Of a stretch of 64,000 bases of DNA, positions 24,866-34,176 are shown piece by piece (within the stretch, counting starts at the first letter, position 1; each line of letters opens with the position of its first letter). Below the pieces are notes generated by a model. It saw only the letters and a list, made by a program, of their open reading frames with translations. It did no database searches and was not told where the DNA came from. The DNA lies in NCBI GenBank assembly GCA_937988775.1, contig CALKHP010000016.1, positions 49,576 through 113,575 of the forward strand. The letters are read 5' to 3'. This DNA is from an uncultured Alphaproteobacteria bacterium (GTDB taxonomy: Bacteria; Pseudomonadota; Alphaproteobacteria; Rhizobiales; Beijerinckiaceae). A program made the translations under genes and the position numbers.

Positions 24866-26971
24866 TCAACCGATCAATGCCAGCCACTCGTCCTCGCTCA
24901 TGATCTGGATGCCGAGGGTGCGGGCGGCGTCGAGCTTCGAGCCGGCGCCCGGCCCCGCCACGACGATATCGGTCTTCTTCGACACCGAACCGGACACCTT
25001 GGCGCCGAGGCTCTCGGCGCGCGCCTTGGCCTCGTCCCGCGTCATGCGCTCGAGGCTGCCGGTGAACACCACCGTCTTGCCGGCGACCGCCGTATCCTGC
25101 TTCGGCTTCTCGGCGTCGCGCACGCTCAGTTCGGCCGCCAGCCGCTCGACCATGCCGAGATTGTGTTCCTCGGCGAAAAACTTGGCGACGGCCTCGACCA
25201 CCGTTTCGCCGATCTGGTCGAGCGCATCCATCTCGGCCGCCGCCGCCGCGTCGCCGCCGGCAATGGCGAGCGCTGCCTGGTGGAAGGCGCCCCAGTTGCC
25301 ATAGGCGCGCGCCAGCACCTTGGCCGTGGTCTCGCCGACATGGCGGATGCCGAGCGCATAGATCACGCGTTCGAGCGCGATATCGCGGCGCTCGTTGATG
25401 GCGGCGAACAGGTTGCGCACGCTGGTCTTGCCGAAACCCTCGAAATTCTCGATTTTCGTCAGGCTCGCCTTGTCGCGCGCCTCCAGCGTGAAGATGTCGG
25501 CCGGCTCCTTGAGCAGCCCCTTGTCGTAGAAGAACGCGATCTGCTTCTCGCCGAGCCCCTCGATGTCGAAAGCGCGCCGCGAGCAGAAATGCCGCAAATG
25601 CTCGACGCGCTGGAAGGGACAGGCGAACTCGCCCGAACAGCGCCGCACCTTGGTTTCCTCACCGGTGCCGGTCGTCTCGCGCATCACCGGCGTCTTGAGG
25701 TGACACGGGCAAATGGTGGGAAATTCATAGGGCTCGGCGCCGGCCGGCCGGCGCTCCGGCACGATGGCGAGCACTTGCGGGATGACGTCGCCGGCGCGCT
25801 GCACGATCACCGTGTCGCCGATACGGGCGTCCAGCCGGGCGATCTCATCGGCATTATGCAGCGTGGCGTTCGAGACCACGACGCCGCCGACGGTGACCGG
25901 CTTCAGCTTGGCGACCGGGGTCAGCGCGCCGGTGCGGCCGACCTGGATTTCGATGGCGGTGAGCTCGGTCTGCGCCTTCTCGGCCGCGAATTTATGGGCG
26001 CTCGCCCAGCGCGGCGAGCGCGCGACGAAGCCGAGCCGGCCCTGCAACGCGAGGTCGTCGACCTTGTAGACGACGCCGTCGATATCGTAGCCGAGATCGG
26101 CGCGCATCTCTTCGATGGCATGGTAATGCGCCACCAGTTCCTCGGCGCCGCCGCACAGCCGCATCAGCGGATTGACCGGCATGCCGAAGCGCGCGAAGGC
26201 CGCGACCATCTCCATCTGGGTCGTGGCCGGCATGGCGCTCATCTCGCCCCAGGCATAGGCGAAGAAGCGCAGCGGCCGCCGCGCCGTGATGCTGGCATCG
26301 AGCTGGCGCAGCGAGCCGGCGGCGGCGTTGCGCGGATTGGCGAACACCTTGGCGCCCGCCTCGGCCTGGCGCGCGTTCAGCGCGGCGAAATCGGCATGGG
26401 CCATATAGACCTCGCCCCGGATCTCGCAGATCTCGGGCACGTCGGCGCCCTTCAGGCGTTGCGGGATCTCGGCGATGGTGCGGACATTGGCGGTGACGTC
26501 CTCGCCCTCGCTGCCATCGCCGCGCGTCGCGGCCACGGCCAGCCTGCCGTTCTCGTAGCGCAGGCTGCATGACAGGCCGTCGATCTTCGGCTCCGCCGTG
26601 AAGCCGAGCGGCTTGTCCGCCGGCCAATCGAGAAAGCGCCGGATGCGGCCGACGAAATCCAGTACATCCTGATCGCTGAAACTGTTCGACAGCGACAGCA
26701 TCGGCACGCCATGGCGCACCTTGGCGAATTTTTCCGATGGCGCCGCGCCGACCTTGCGCGTCAGGCTGTCGGCGCCGGAGAGCGCTGGAAACGCCGCCTC
26801 GATCTCGTCATAGCGCCGGCGCAGCGCATCGTATTCGGCATCCGACACGGTCGGCGCATCGTCCTGGTAATAGCGCTGGTCGTGGCCGGTGATTTCCGTG
26901 GCGAGGCGGGCATGCTCGGCCGCCGCCTGCTCGGCGCTGAGATCGGCCACGGAAGGAATCGGCGCAGTCAT
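24866..26971 (-). CDS. ligA: NAD-dependent DNA ligase
   Basis: Seals nicks in replication and repair. It is essential in nearly all bacteria. The 701-residue protein has the full domain order: Ia (NAD binding, ARLATEITGHDQRYYQDDAPTVSDAEYDAL), adenylation domain with the nucleotidyl lysine in AEPKIDG (Lys129), OB fold, zinc finger, helix-hairpin-helix repeats and a C-terminal BRCT domain. The zinc-finger cysteines are in CPCHLK, RRCSG and FACPFQ. The Cys-x-Cys start differs from the E. coli CPxC but seems normal for this class. The ATG overlaps the recN stop by ATGA (26968-26971), so repair genes recN and ligA are coupled. Confidence 0.97.
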   Translation of the reverse strand: MTAPIPSVADLSAEQAAAEHARLATEITGHDQRYYQDDAPTVSDAEYDALRRRYDEIEAAFPALSGADSLTRKVGAAPSEKFAKVRHGVPMLSLSNSFSDQDVLDFVGRIRRFLDWPADKPLGFTAEPKIDGLSCSLRYENGRLAVAATRGDGSEGEDVTANVRTIAEIPQRLKGADVPEICEIRGEVYMAHADFAALNARQAEAGAKVFANPRNAAAGSLRQLDASITARRPLRFFAYAWGEMSAMPATTQMEMVAAFARFGMPVNPLMRLCGGAEELVAHYHAIEEMRADLGYDIDGVVYKVDDLALQGRLGFVARSPRWASAHKFAAEKAQTELTAIEIQVGRTGALTPVAKLKPVTVGGVVVSNATLHNADEIARLDARIGDTVIVQRAGDVIPQVLAIVPERRPAGAEPYEFPTICPCHLKTPVMRETTGTGEETKVRRCSGEFACPFQRVEHLRHFCSRRAFDIEGLGEKQIAFFYDKGLLKEPADIFTLEARDKASLTKIENFEGFGKTSVRNLFAAINERRDIALERVIYALGIRHVGETTAKVLARAYGNWGAFHQAALAIAGGDAAAAAEMDALDQIGETVVEAVAKFFAEEHNLGMVERLAAELSVRDAEKPKQDTAVAGKTVVFTGSLERMTRDEAKARAESLGAKVSGSVSKKTDIVVAGPGAGSKLDAARTLGIQIMSEDEWLALIG

Positions 26972-28650
26972 GACGCCGTTATAGCGCTCTGCGCGCCATG
27001 CAACAGCCTCTCGGCGGCAGCGCGCGCTTCCGCCGTCACGGTCTCGCCGGCCAGCATGCGCGCCAGCTCCTCGCGCCGCTCAGCCGGCGCCAGCGGCGAA
27101 ACGCGCGTCGCGACGCGGTCCTCGCCGGCAATCGCCTGCTTGGCGATCAGCAGGTGGCTGTCGGCGCGCGCCGCGACCTGCGGCGCATGCGTCACGGTCA
27201 GCACCTGCACCGTGTCGGCCAGGCGCCCGAGCCGCTGGCCGATCGCATCGGACACCGCGCCGCCGACGCCGGAATCGATCTCGTCGAACACCAGCGTCGG
27301 CGCCGAGCCGCGATCGGCGAGCGCCACTTTCAGCGCCAGCATGAAACGCGAGAGTTCGCCGCCGGAGGCGACCTTCATCATCGGGCCGGGCCGCGTGCCG
27401 GGGTTGGTCTGGACCCAGAACTCGACGCGATCATGCCCCTCCGGGCCGGGCGCCGCCTCGCCAAGTTCGCACACGAAACGAGCGCGCTCGAGCCTGAGCG
27501 GCGGCAGTTCGGCGTTGACCGCCTTGTCGAGCGCAGCCGCCGCCTTGCGCCGCGACGCGGTGAGTTGGCCCGCCGCCGTGGCATAGGCGGCAGCCAGTCG
27601 CGCCGTCTCGGCCTCAAGCACGGCGCATGCGGTTTCGCCGGCCTCGAGCGCCGCGATATCGGCCTCGAACTTCTCCGCGAGCGCGGCCAGCCCATCGACC
27701 GGCACGCCATATTTGCGCCCCGCGCCACGCAAGGCGAACAGCCGCTCCTCGACCGTTTCGAGTTCGCCCGGCTCGAAAGCGGCGGCGCGCAGGGCCTCAT
27801 CGACGCTGCGCGCCGCCTCGTCATAGGCGACGAGCAGCACGTCGAGCGCCTTCACCACCGGCTCGATCAGTTCCGGCGCCTGTACGCCGCGCCGCTCGAG
27901 CCGCCGCATCGCATTGCCGAAGGCCGGTCCAGGCGCCTGCTGGCCGGTGAGCAACTCGCCAGTGTCGCGCAGGTCCTGCGTCACCTTTTCCGCCTGCTGC
28001 ATCGCCGTGCGGCGCGCGGCAAGCGCATCCTCCTCGCCGGGTTCCGCGCCAAGCTTGGCAAGTTCGGCCGCCGCATGGCGCATGTAATCGGCGTCAGCCG
28101 CCGCCTTGGCGATCGCCGCCTGTTTCTCGGCCAGTTGCGCCTCGGTCGCGCGCCAGTCGCGCCACAGCATCGTCAGCGCCGCGACCTTGTCGCCGAGCCC
28201 GCCAAACGCGTCGAGCAGGCCGCGATGCGTCACCGCATCGATCAGCGCCCGGTCGTCATGCTGGCCATGGATCTCGACCAGCATCTCGCCAATGCCGCGC
28301 AGCACCTGCACGCTGACCGGCTGGTCGTTGACGAAGGCGCGCGTGCGCCCGTCGGCCAGTTGCACGCGGCGCAGGATCAGGTCGCCATCGATCGGAATAT
28401 CGGCCTCGGCGGCAAGCCGCAGCGCCGGGTGGTCAGGCGGCGGGTCGAACACCGCCGTGACCTGGCCCTGTTTGGCGCCGGCGCGCACCAGCGAGCCATC
28501 GCCGCGGCCGCCAAGCGCCAGGCTGAACGCATCGAGCAGGATGGATTTGCCGGCGCCGGTCTCGCCGGTCAGCACCGTCATGCCGGCCGCGAGAGCGAGG
28601 TCGAGCCGGTCGATCAGGACGATGTCACGCACCGCGAGCTGGATCAGCAT
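26968..28650 (-). CDS. recN: DNA repair protein RecN
   Basis: An SMC-like ATPase that binds DNA ends and helps RecA in double-strand break repair. The 560 residues have Walker A GETGAGKS (29-36), a central coiled coil rich in Ala, Glu and Arg, and C-terminal signature and Walker B segments (ASGGELSRFMLALKVALAD, TLVFDEIDSGVGG). RecN is strongly SOS-induced in many bacteria, but I see no LexA box in the 57 bp separating it from bamD. It probably relies on readthrough from lpxC-bamD or on internal promoters. Confidence 0.96.
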   Translation of the reverse strand: MLIQLAVRDIVLIDRLDLALAAGMTVLTGETGAGKSILLDAFSLALGGRGDGSLVRAGAKQGQVTAVFDPPPDHPALRLAAEADIPIDGDLILRRVQLADGRTRAFVNDQPVSVQVLRGIGEMLVEIHGQHDDRALIDAVTHRGLLDAFGGLGDKVAALTMLWRDWRATEAQLAEKQAAIAKAAADADYMRHAAAELAKLGAEPGEEDALAARRTAMQQAEKVTQDLRDTGELLTGQQAPGPAFGNAMRRLERRGVQAPELIEPVVKALDVLLVAYDEAARSVDEALRAAAFEPGELETVEERLFALRGAGRKYGVPVDGLAALAEKFEADIAALEAGETACAVLEAETARLAAAYATAAGQLTASRRKAAAALDKAVNAELPPLRLERARFVCELGEAAPGPEGHDRVEFWVQTNPGTRPGPMMKVASGGELSRFMLALKVALADRGSAPTLVFDEIDSGVGGAVSDAIGQRLGRLADTVQVLTVTHAPQVAARADSHLLIAKQAIAGEDRVATRVSPLAPAERREELARMLAGETVTAEARAAAERLLHGAQSAITAS

Positions 28651-28707
28651 CGCCGGCTCACGCGGACGCGCGCGGCGCGCCCGAAGCGCACCCCGCCTGC
28701 GGCCGGC

Positions 28708-29583
28708 CTAAAGCCCGACGATGCTGCCGGCGCCGCGGAAGGCCCGGCTGATCCAGGACCCCTTGTTCTCGCGCGGCTCGGTGCCGCCGGACTGCAGCAG
28801 GGCATAGGCATCTTTATACCATTTGCTCTCGGGGAAGTTATGTCCGAGCACCGCGGCGGCGGTCTGCGCCTCGTCGACGATACCGAGCGCCATATAGGCT
28901 TCGGTCAGGCGCTCGAGCGCCTCCTCGACATGGCGCGTCGTCTGGTATTTCACCAGCACGTCGCGGAAGCGGTTGATGGCGCCGGTATAGTTGCGCTGCT
29001 GCAGATAGTAGCGCCCGACCGTCATTTCCTTGCCGGCGAGCTGGTCGCGCGCCACGGCGACGCGATATTTGGCATCGTCCGCATATTCGGATTTCGGCCA
29101 GCGCCGCAGCAATTCGTCCATCGCCTGCAGGGCCTTCGCGCTGCGCTCCTGATCGCGCGTCACGTCCGGGATCTGGTTGAAATACGACATGCCGACGAGA
29201 TACTGCGCATAGGCCGCATCGGGCGTCGCCGGGTAAAGCTGCACGTAGCGCTTGCCCGAGTTGATCGCCTCGGAATAGTCGCCGCCCTGATAGGACGAAT
29301 AGGTGCTCAACAGCAGGCCGCGCCGCGACCAGCCTGAATAGGGATACTGCTTGTCGAGCTCGGAAAACTTCTTGTTGGCGTCCTCGTAGCGGTCCTTTTG
29401 CAGCCGGGCCAGGCCGTCATTGAACAGCTTGTCGGCCGGCTGATCCTCACCGATATCGCTCTTGGCGCCCTTATCCGCAAACGGATTGATGCTGGAGATC
29501 GTCTCGCAGGCGGCAAGCGGCAAGGCCGCCACGACCAGGATGGCGAGCCGCGGCAACATGCTGCGCGAAACACGAACCGACAT
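28708..29583 (-). CDS. bamD: Outer membrane protein assembly factor BamD
   Basis: An essential lipoprotein of the BAM complex, which folds beta-barrel proteins into the outer membrane. The signal peptide ends in a lipobox LAAC (about residue 25). The mature part carries five tetratricopeptide-like repeats, including DGLARLQKDRYEDANKKFSELDKQYPYSGWSRRGLLLSTYSSYQ and the Asp-Ala-Ala-Tyr-Ala-Gln-Tyr-Leu repeat. At 291 residues it is somewhat longer than E. coli BamD. The ATG at 29583 gives a proper lipoprotein signal. Longer frames do not. The 231-bp gap upstream may hold its own promoter. Confidence 0.95.
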   Translation of the reverse strand: MSVRVSRSMLPRLAILVVAALPLAACETISSINPFADKGAKSDIGEDQPADKLFNDGLARLQKDRYEDANKKFSELDKQYPYSGWSRRGLLLSTYSSYQGGDYSEAINSGKRYVQLYPATPDAAYAQYLVGMSYFNQIPDVTRDQERSAKALQAMDELLRRWPKSEYADDAKYRVAVARDQLAGKEMTVGRYYLQQRNYTGAINRFRDVLVKYQTTRHVEEALERLTEAYMALGIVDEAQTAAAVLGHNFPESKWYKDAYALLQSGGTEPRENKGSWISRAFRGAGSIVGL

Positions 29584-29814
29584 TCCTACTCCAGACCTTG
29601 TTCTCGCGCGCGCCCCGCGAATACGCGAGCACGCACAGATAACGCCACCCTGCCAAAACGGGGCGGAAAGTGCCACGACGCCCTCGCTTCGGCAAGCGGG
29701 GATTTCGGCTCCGCGCGCATCGCGCACAAGTCTTGCGCGCGAATGTTCCCGCTTGGCAATACGCGGCAAACCGGCTCGGCGGTCCAACCCGCCGAACCGT
29801 CCGCGATTTCGATG

Positions 29815-30750
29815 TCAGTTGGTCTCGGGCGCGAAGGCCGGTGCCGTCATCACCACGCCGGCATGGCCGCTCTCGCGCACCGGACGCTCGTCGACCAGCG
29901 CATAGGCCGTGCGATCTTCCATCAGCTTGGCGAGCACCTTGGCGTTCAGCGTGTGGCCCGGCCGGTAGCTGCGGTACAGCCCCTGCAACGGCGCGCCCGA
30001 CAAGGCGAGATCGCCGATGGCGTCGAGCGTCTTGTGGCGCACGAACTCGTCCGCCCAGCGCAGGCCTTCCGGGTTGACGATACGGTCCTCGCCGATCACC
30101 ACGGTGTTGTCGAGCGAGGCGCCGAGCGCGAAATTGTTCTTCCACGCCATCTCGACATCGCGCATGAAGCCGAAGGTGCGGGCGCGCGCGATCTCGCGGC
30201 GGAACACCTGCGGCGTCAGCGTGGTGATGCGGCGCTGGCGGCCGATCAGCGGCGTGTCGAAATCGATCTCGACATCGAGCTTGAAGCCCTTGTCGGCCGG
30301 GCGAAGCTCGGCAAAGCCCGCGCCTTCCTCGACGCGCACCGGCTTGAGCACCTTGATGAAGCGCCGGTACGACGCCTGCTCGACAATGCCGACCTGATCG
30401 ATCGCCGCGACGAAGGGCGCCGACGACCCGTCGAGGATCGGCATTTCCGGGCCGTCGATCTCGATGGTGAGATTGTCGATGCCGAGGCCGGCCAGCGCCG
30501 CCATCAGATGCTCGACCGTCGCCACGGAAGCGCCGCTCTCGTCGCGCAGAACCGTGCACAGCTTGGTCGCGCCGACGGCGTAATGCCTGGCCGCGATCAG
30601 ATGCTCGCGCCCGCCATCGGCAAGCCCGGTGCGCAGGAACCAGATGCCACTGCCGGCATCGGCTGGGTGAAGCACGAGACGAACGGGTTTTCCGCTATGG
30701 ACGCCGACACCTTCGAGGGTGACACGATCGCGGAGGGTTGCTTGTCTCAA
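29815..30750 (-). CDS. lpxC: UDP-3-O-acyl-N-acetylglucosamine deacetylase
   Basis: The committed zinc-dependent step of lipid A synthesis. The metal and catalytic residues are visible: His in TVEHLMAAL, His and Asp in RHKTLDAIGD, and the general acid/base His in YRSYRPGHTLNAKVL. The family begins close to ATLRDRVTLEGVGVHSGKPV, so I propose TTG at 30750 as the start, with AAGGGA (30764-30759) as ribosome binding site. This gives 311 residues, near the usual 305. An ATG at 30903 would add 51 non-conserved residues and lies only about 14 nt from the predicted transcription start. It follows ftsZ but is separated from it by a terminator and has its own promoter. Confidence 0.93.
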   Translation of the reverse strand: MRQATLRDRVTLEGVGVHSGKPVRLVLHPADAGSGIWFLRTGLADGGREHLIAARHYAVGATKLCTVLRDESGASVATVEHLMAALAGLGIDNLTIEIDGPEMPILDGSSAPFVAAIDQVGIVEQASYRRFIKVLKPVRVEEGAGFAELRPADKGFKLDVEIDFDTPLIGRQRRITTLTPQVFRREIARARTFGFMRDVEMAWKNNFALGASLDNTVVIGEDRIVNPEGLRWADEFVRHKTLDAIGDLALSGAPLQGLYRSYRPGHTLNAKVLAKLMEDRTAYALVDERPVRESGHAGVVMTAPAFAPETN

Positions 30751-30923
30751 AATCCGATATCCCTTTTCGGAATCGCCCGCCGCTTTGCCTGCCCCAGGGT
30801 GGGCCGGCTGGCTGACGCTCCGTTTCTTGTCCCGCGCCTTGGAGCACGTACCGCCATGTTCCGCGGCCGCTGCGCTCTCCGGCGCGCCAGCCAGGCGCGT
30901 CATCGCCCTTGCTGGTCGAGCGC

Positions 30924-31006
30924 AACATAGTGCCGTGGCCGAGTCTGGCAAAATCACGCTTTGTGACGCTGTGTTACACGTTTCGGCCATCGGGGCACAC
31001 GTTTCG
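30924..31006 (-). promoter_or_regulatory. lpxC promoter with tandem upstream 10-mers
   Basis: On the minus strand TTGCCA (30951-30946) and TATGTT (30929-30924) are 16 bp apart. Upstream, the plus-strand 10-mer ACACGTTTCG occurs twice without mismatch, at 30976-30985 and 30997-31006. The copies are 21 bp apart, two helical turns, so a regulator would contact the same face of the DNA. The regulator is not known. This accounts for most of the 342-bp gap between the ftsZ stop and the lpxC start. Confidence 0.5.
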
Positions 31007-31037
31007 CCTGTCTGCGCAACCCATTGTTATTCAACAG

Positions 31038-31066
31038 AATAAAGCCCCGGCGTCACCCGCCGGGGC
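31038..31066 (-). terminator. Rho-independent terminator after ftsZ
   Basis: A 9-bp GC stem GCCCCGGCG/CGCCGGGGC (31044-31066) with loop TCACC lies 27 bp beyond the ftsZ stop. On the minus strand it is followed by TTTATTCTGTT. It should end most dcw transcripts before lpxC. Confidence 0.8.
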
Positions 31067-31092
31067 CTTGATCTCGTCACACTCTGGCAGCG

Positions 31093-32790
31093 TCAGTTTG
31101 CCTGACGCCGCAGGAAGGCCGGGATTTCGAGCTGATCGTCCTCCGCCGGGCGATTCGGCGCCGGCTGGCGACCATGCTGGTCGAGCCGCCCCTCGGCCGG
31201 GCGATAGGCCTGCTGCGGTGCCGGGCGCCGGGCATATTCGGCATGCACCGGCGACGGCGCCACCGGGCGCGGCAGCGGCGCCGGCTCATGATGCGGCTCC
31301 TGACGGGCCTGGCGCGGCGCCTCCTGGGCATGCTCCTCCTCGCGCCGGCCAAGGCCGACGGCGGCAAGGCGCTGCAGCAGCGTCATGCGCTTGGCTTCCG
31401 CGGCATGGGCCGGCATCGCCTCGGGCGCGGGCGCCTGCTGCATCTGGCTGCGGGCCGGGCGCGGCAACTCGTCGACGCTCGGCATGCGCACCGGGCGGAT
31501 GACCTGGCGCTCGGGCGCCGGCGGGATGAACGGGCCATCATCGGCACGCTGCTCGGCGACAGGCGCCGGCTCGGCCGGGTCCATGATCAGCACCTGGCGC
31601 GGCGCGCTCGGGCGCACGACCACATCGCCATCGGCGGCGGGCGCTTCCGGCATCTCGGGAGCGGCGGGCTGCTGGCGCGCGGCCGGGGCCGCCGGCACGT
31701 TGAGCGGCGAGGGCAGCACGGTCGCCTGCTGGGCGGCCTCGGCGCGGGCGGCGGCCTGGGCGCGCAGGCGCTGGGCGACCTCTGCGATCTTGGCGTCGGC
31801 GGCGAGCGGCTGCTCGTCGGTGATCTCGCGATCGATGCCGGTGGCGACGACGGAAACCCGGATGATGCCGTCGAGGCTCTCGTCCTTGGTGGCGCCGAGG
31901 ATGATGTTGGCCTCGGGGTCGACTTCCTCGCGGATGCGGGTCGCGGCCTCGTCAAGCTCGTAGAGCATCATGTCGGCGCCGCCGGTGATCGAGATCAGCA
32001 GGCCCTTGGCGCCGCGCATCGACACCTCGTCGAGCAGCGGGTTGGCGATCGCCGCCTCCGCCGCCTCGATGGCGCGCCGTTCGCCGGTCGCCTCGCCCGT
32101 GCCCATCATCGCCTTGCCCATGTCGCGCATCACGGTGCGCACGTCGGCGAAGTCGAGATTGATCAGGCCGGGCTTGACCATCAGGTCGGTGATCGAGGCC
32201 ACGCCCGAATACAGCACCTGGTCGGCCATCGAGAAGGCCTCGGCGAAGGTGGTGCGCTCGTTGGCGACGCGGAACAGATTCTGGTTCGGGATGACGATCA
32301 GCGTATCGACATGCTTCTGCAACTCGCAGATGCCGGATTCCGCCAGCCGCATGCGGCGCAGGCCCTCGAACTGGAACGGCTTGGTGACGACGCCGACGGT
32401 GAGGATGCCCATCTCGCGGGCAGCCCGCGCCACGACCGGGGCGGCCCCGGTGCCGGTGCCGCCGCCCATGCCGGCGGTGATGAACACCATATGCGCGCCG
32501 GTCAACTGGTCGCGCAGCTCGTCGAGCACCTCTTCCGCCGCGGCACGGCCGACCTCGGGCTGCGACCCGGCGCCGAGGCCCTCGGTCACCTGCAGGCCCA
32601 TCTGGATGATCCGCTCGGCCTTGGTCAGGCTGAGCGCCTGCGCGTCGGTGTTGGCGACCACGAAATCGCAGCCGACCAGCCCGGATTCGATCATGTTGTT
32701 GACCGCATTACCGCCGGCGCCGCCGACGCCGAACACGGTGATGCGGGGCTTCAGTTCCCGCACATCGGGCATCATCAGGTTGAGTGTCAT
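31093..32790 (-). CDS. ftsZ: Cell division protein FtsZ
   Basis: Tubulin-like GTPase that forms the division ring. The GTPase domain occupies about residues 12-320 with the signature GGGTGTGAAPVVA (about 109-121) and a T7-loop-type NLDFADV. A very long Pro/Ala/Gln/Glu-rich linker of roughly 225 residues follows. The protein ends with the conserved peptide LEIPAFLRRQ, which binds FtsA and other partners. The total of 565 residues is well above E. coli (383) but typical for Rhizobiales, where the linker is long. The ATG at 32790 is used. It lies 57 bp after ftsA, and a terminator follows. Confidence 0.97.
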   Translation of the reverse strand: MTLNLMMPDVRELKPRITVFGVGGAGGNAVNNMIESGLVGCDFVVANTDAQALSLTKAERIIQMGLQVTEGLGAGSQPEVGRAAAEEVLDELRDQLTGAHMVFITAGMGGGTGTGAAPVVARAAREMGILTVGVVTKPFQFEGLRRMRLAESGICELQKHVDTLIVIPNQNLFRVANERTTFAEAFSMADQVLYSGVASITDLMVKPGLINLDFADVRTVMRDMGKAMMGTGEATGERRAIEAAEAAIANPLLDEVSMRGAKGLLISITGGADMMLYELDEAATRIREEVDPEANIILGATKDESLDGIIRVSVVATGIDREITDEQPLAADAKIAEVAQRLRAQAAARAEAAQQATVLPSPLNVPAAPAARQQPAAPEMPEAPAADGDVVVRPSAPRQVLIMDPAEPAPVAEQRADDGPFIPPAPERQVIRPVRMPSVDELPRPARSQMQQAPAPEAMPAHAAEAKRMTLLQRLAAVGLGRREEEHAQEAPRQARQEPHHEPAPLPRPVAPSPVHAEYARRPAPQQAYRPAEGRLDQHGRQPAPNRPAEDDQLEIPAFLRRQAN

Positions 32791-32847
32791 TGTCGCTGCC
32801 TCTTGCAATGAGCGCCCGCCGCGGCGCAGGGGTTTGGGTTGTCTGGA

Positions 32848-34176
32848 TTAAAAGCTGTCTTTCAGCCACCGCCCCACGCGGGAGAAGTAACCGTCGGTTC
32901 CGGTTCCAAGATGGGCGCTTGCGCGCCCGGCCTCGAAATGTTCAAGCCCCGCGACCTGCGGGTAGACGAGCAGCCCGAGCGTCGCCGCGAAAGCGGGGCT
33001 CTTGGCCGATTCGGGCAGGCCATGCACGCCGACCGGACGGCCGATGCGCACCTGCTTGGAGATGATGCGGCGCGCCAGTTCGGGCAGGCCGGTGAGCTGG
33101 CTCGCGCCCCCCGTCAGCACCAGCCGGCGCCCGGCCTCGCTGGCATAGCCCGACGCCTTGAGCCGGTCGCGGATCAGTTCGAGGATTTCCTCGACGCGCG
33201 GCTTGACGATGCGGGTAAGCTGCGTGCGCGCGACGTGGTTCGCCGCCTCGCGATCATCCTCGCCGACCTGCGGCACGCAGATGATCTCGCGATCGTCCGA
33301 CATGCTGTCGATGCACGAGCCCGACAGGCACTTGATGCGCTCGGCATCGCCGACGCGCGCATTGAGGCCGCGCGCGATATCCATGGTGACGTGGTGGCCG
33401 CCGACCGCGATCGCATCGGCATGCACCAGCGCACCGCCGGCGAACACGCTGAGCGAGGTCGTGCCGCCGCCGAGATCGATGCAGGCGACGCCCATCTCGG
33501 CCTCGTCGTCGATCAGCACCGACAGGCCGGACGCATAAGGCGTCGCCACCATCGCCTCGACGCCGAGATGGCAGCGCTCGACCGCGAGCAAGATGTTGCG
33601 CGCCGCCGCCGTATCGCCCGAGACGACATGCATGTCGGCACCGAGCTTGTCGCCGATCATGCCCTTGGGATCGCGCACGCCGGAAGCGCCGTCGAGCGCA
33701 TAGCCGGTCGGCAGCGAATGCAGCACGGAACGGCCCGGCATGATCGAGCTGGCGGTTGCAGCCTCCATGACGCGACCAAGATCGCTGTCGGAGACGCCGC
33801 GCCCGTTAATGGCGATCTGCGCCGTGAAATGCTGCGAGCCGAGCCGGCCGCCGGTCATGTTGACGATGACGCTCTCGATCTGCACGCCGGCCATGCGCTC
33901 GGCCGCGTCGACCGCGAGCCGGATCGAGCGTTCGGCCTCGTCGAGATCGATGACCACGCCGCCCTTGAGGCCGCGCGAGCGCTGGTGGCCGATGCCGAGC
34001 ACGCGGCAGGAGTGGGTGCGGCCGGCAAGCTCGCGGCTCGGCTCGACCGGCTCGAGCCGCGCCACCAGACAGGCAACCTTGGTGGTGCCGATATCGAGCA
34101 CCGACAGGATGGCGCTCTTGCGCGCCGAGAGCGGGCGGAGCTTCGGCGTGATGCCGTTTCTGAAGGTGGGGCTCAT
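32848..34176 (-). CDS. ftsA: Cell division protein FtsA
   Basis: Actin-like ATPase that tethers FtsZ to the membrane and recruits later divisome proteins. The 442 residues contain the phosphate-1 loop SVLDIGTTKVACLVARL, the inserted 1C domain region, the phosphate-2 loop ACIDLGGGTTSLSVF and a C-terminal amphipathic membrane-binding helix ending SRVGRWLKDSF. The ATG at 34176 overlaps the ftsQ stop as ATGA (34173-34176). An upstream frame of 145 codons is an artefact inside ftsQ. Confidence 0.95.
   Translation of the reverse strand: MSPTFRNGITPKLRPLSARKSAILSVLDIGTTKVACLVARLEPVEPSRELAGRTHSCRVLGIGHQRSRGLKGGVVIDLDEAERSIRLAVDAAERMAGVQIESVIVNMTGGRLGSQHFTAQIAINGRGVSDSDLGRVMEAATASSIMPGRSVLHSLPTGYALDGASGVRDPKGMIGDKLGADMHVVSGDTAAARNILLAVERCHLGVEAMVATPYASGLSVLIDDEAEMGVACIDLGGGTTSLSVFAGGALVHADAIAVGGHHVTMDIARGLNARVGDAERIKCLSGSCIDSMSDDREIICVPQVGEDDREAANHVARTQLTRIVKPRVEEILELIRDRLKASGYASEAGRRLVLTGGASQLTGLPELARRIISKQVRIGRPVGVHGLPESAKSPAFAATLGLLVYPQVAGLEHFEAGRASAHLGTGTDGYFSRVGRWLKDSF

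Noticed and set aside
28651..28707. LexA (SOS) box before recN
   Set aside because: No GTTC-N7-GTTC or related site could be found in the short gap.
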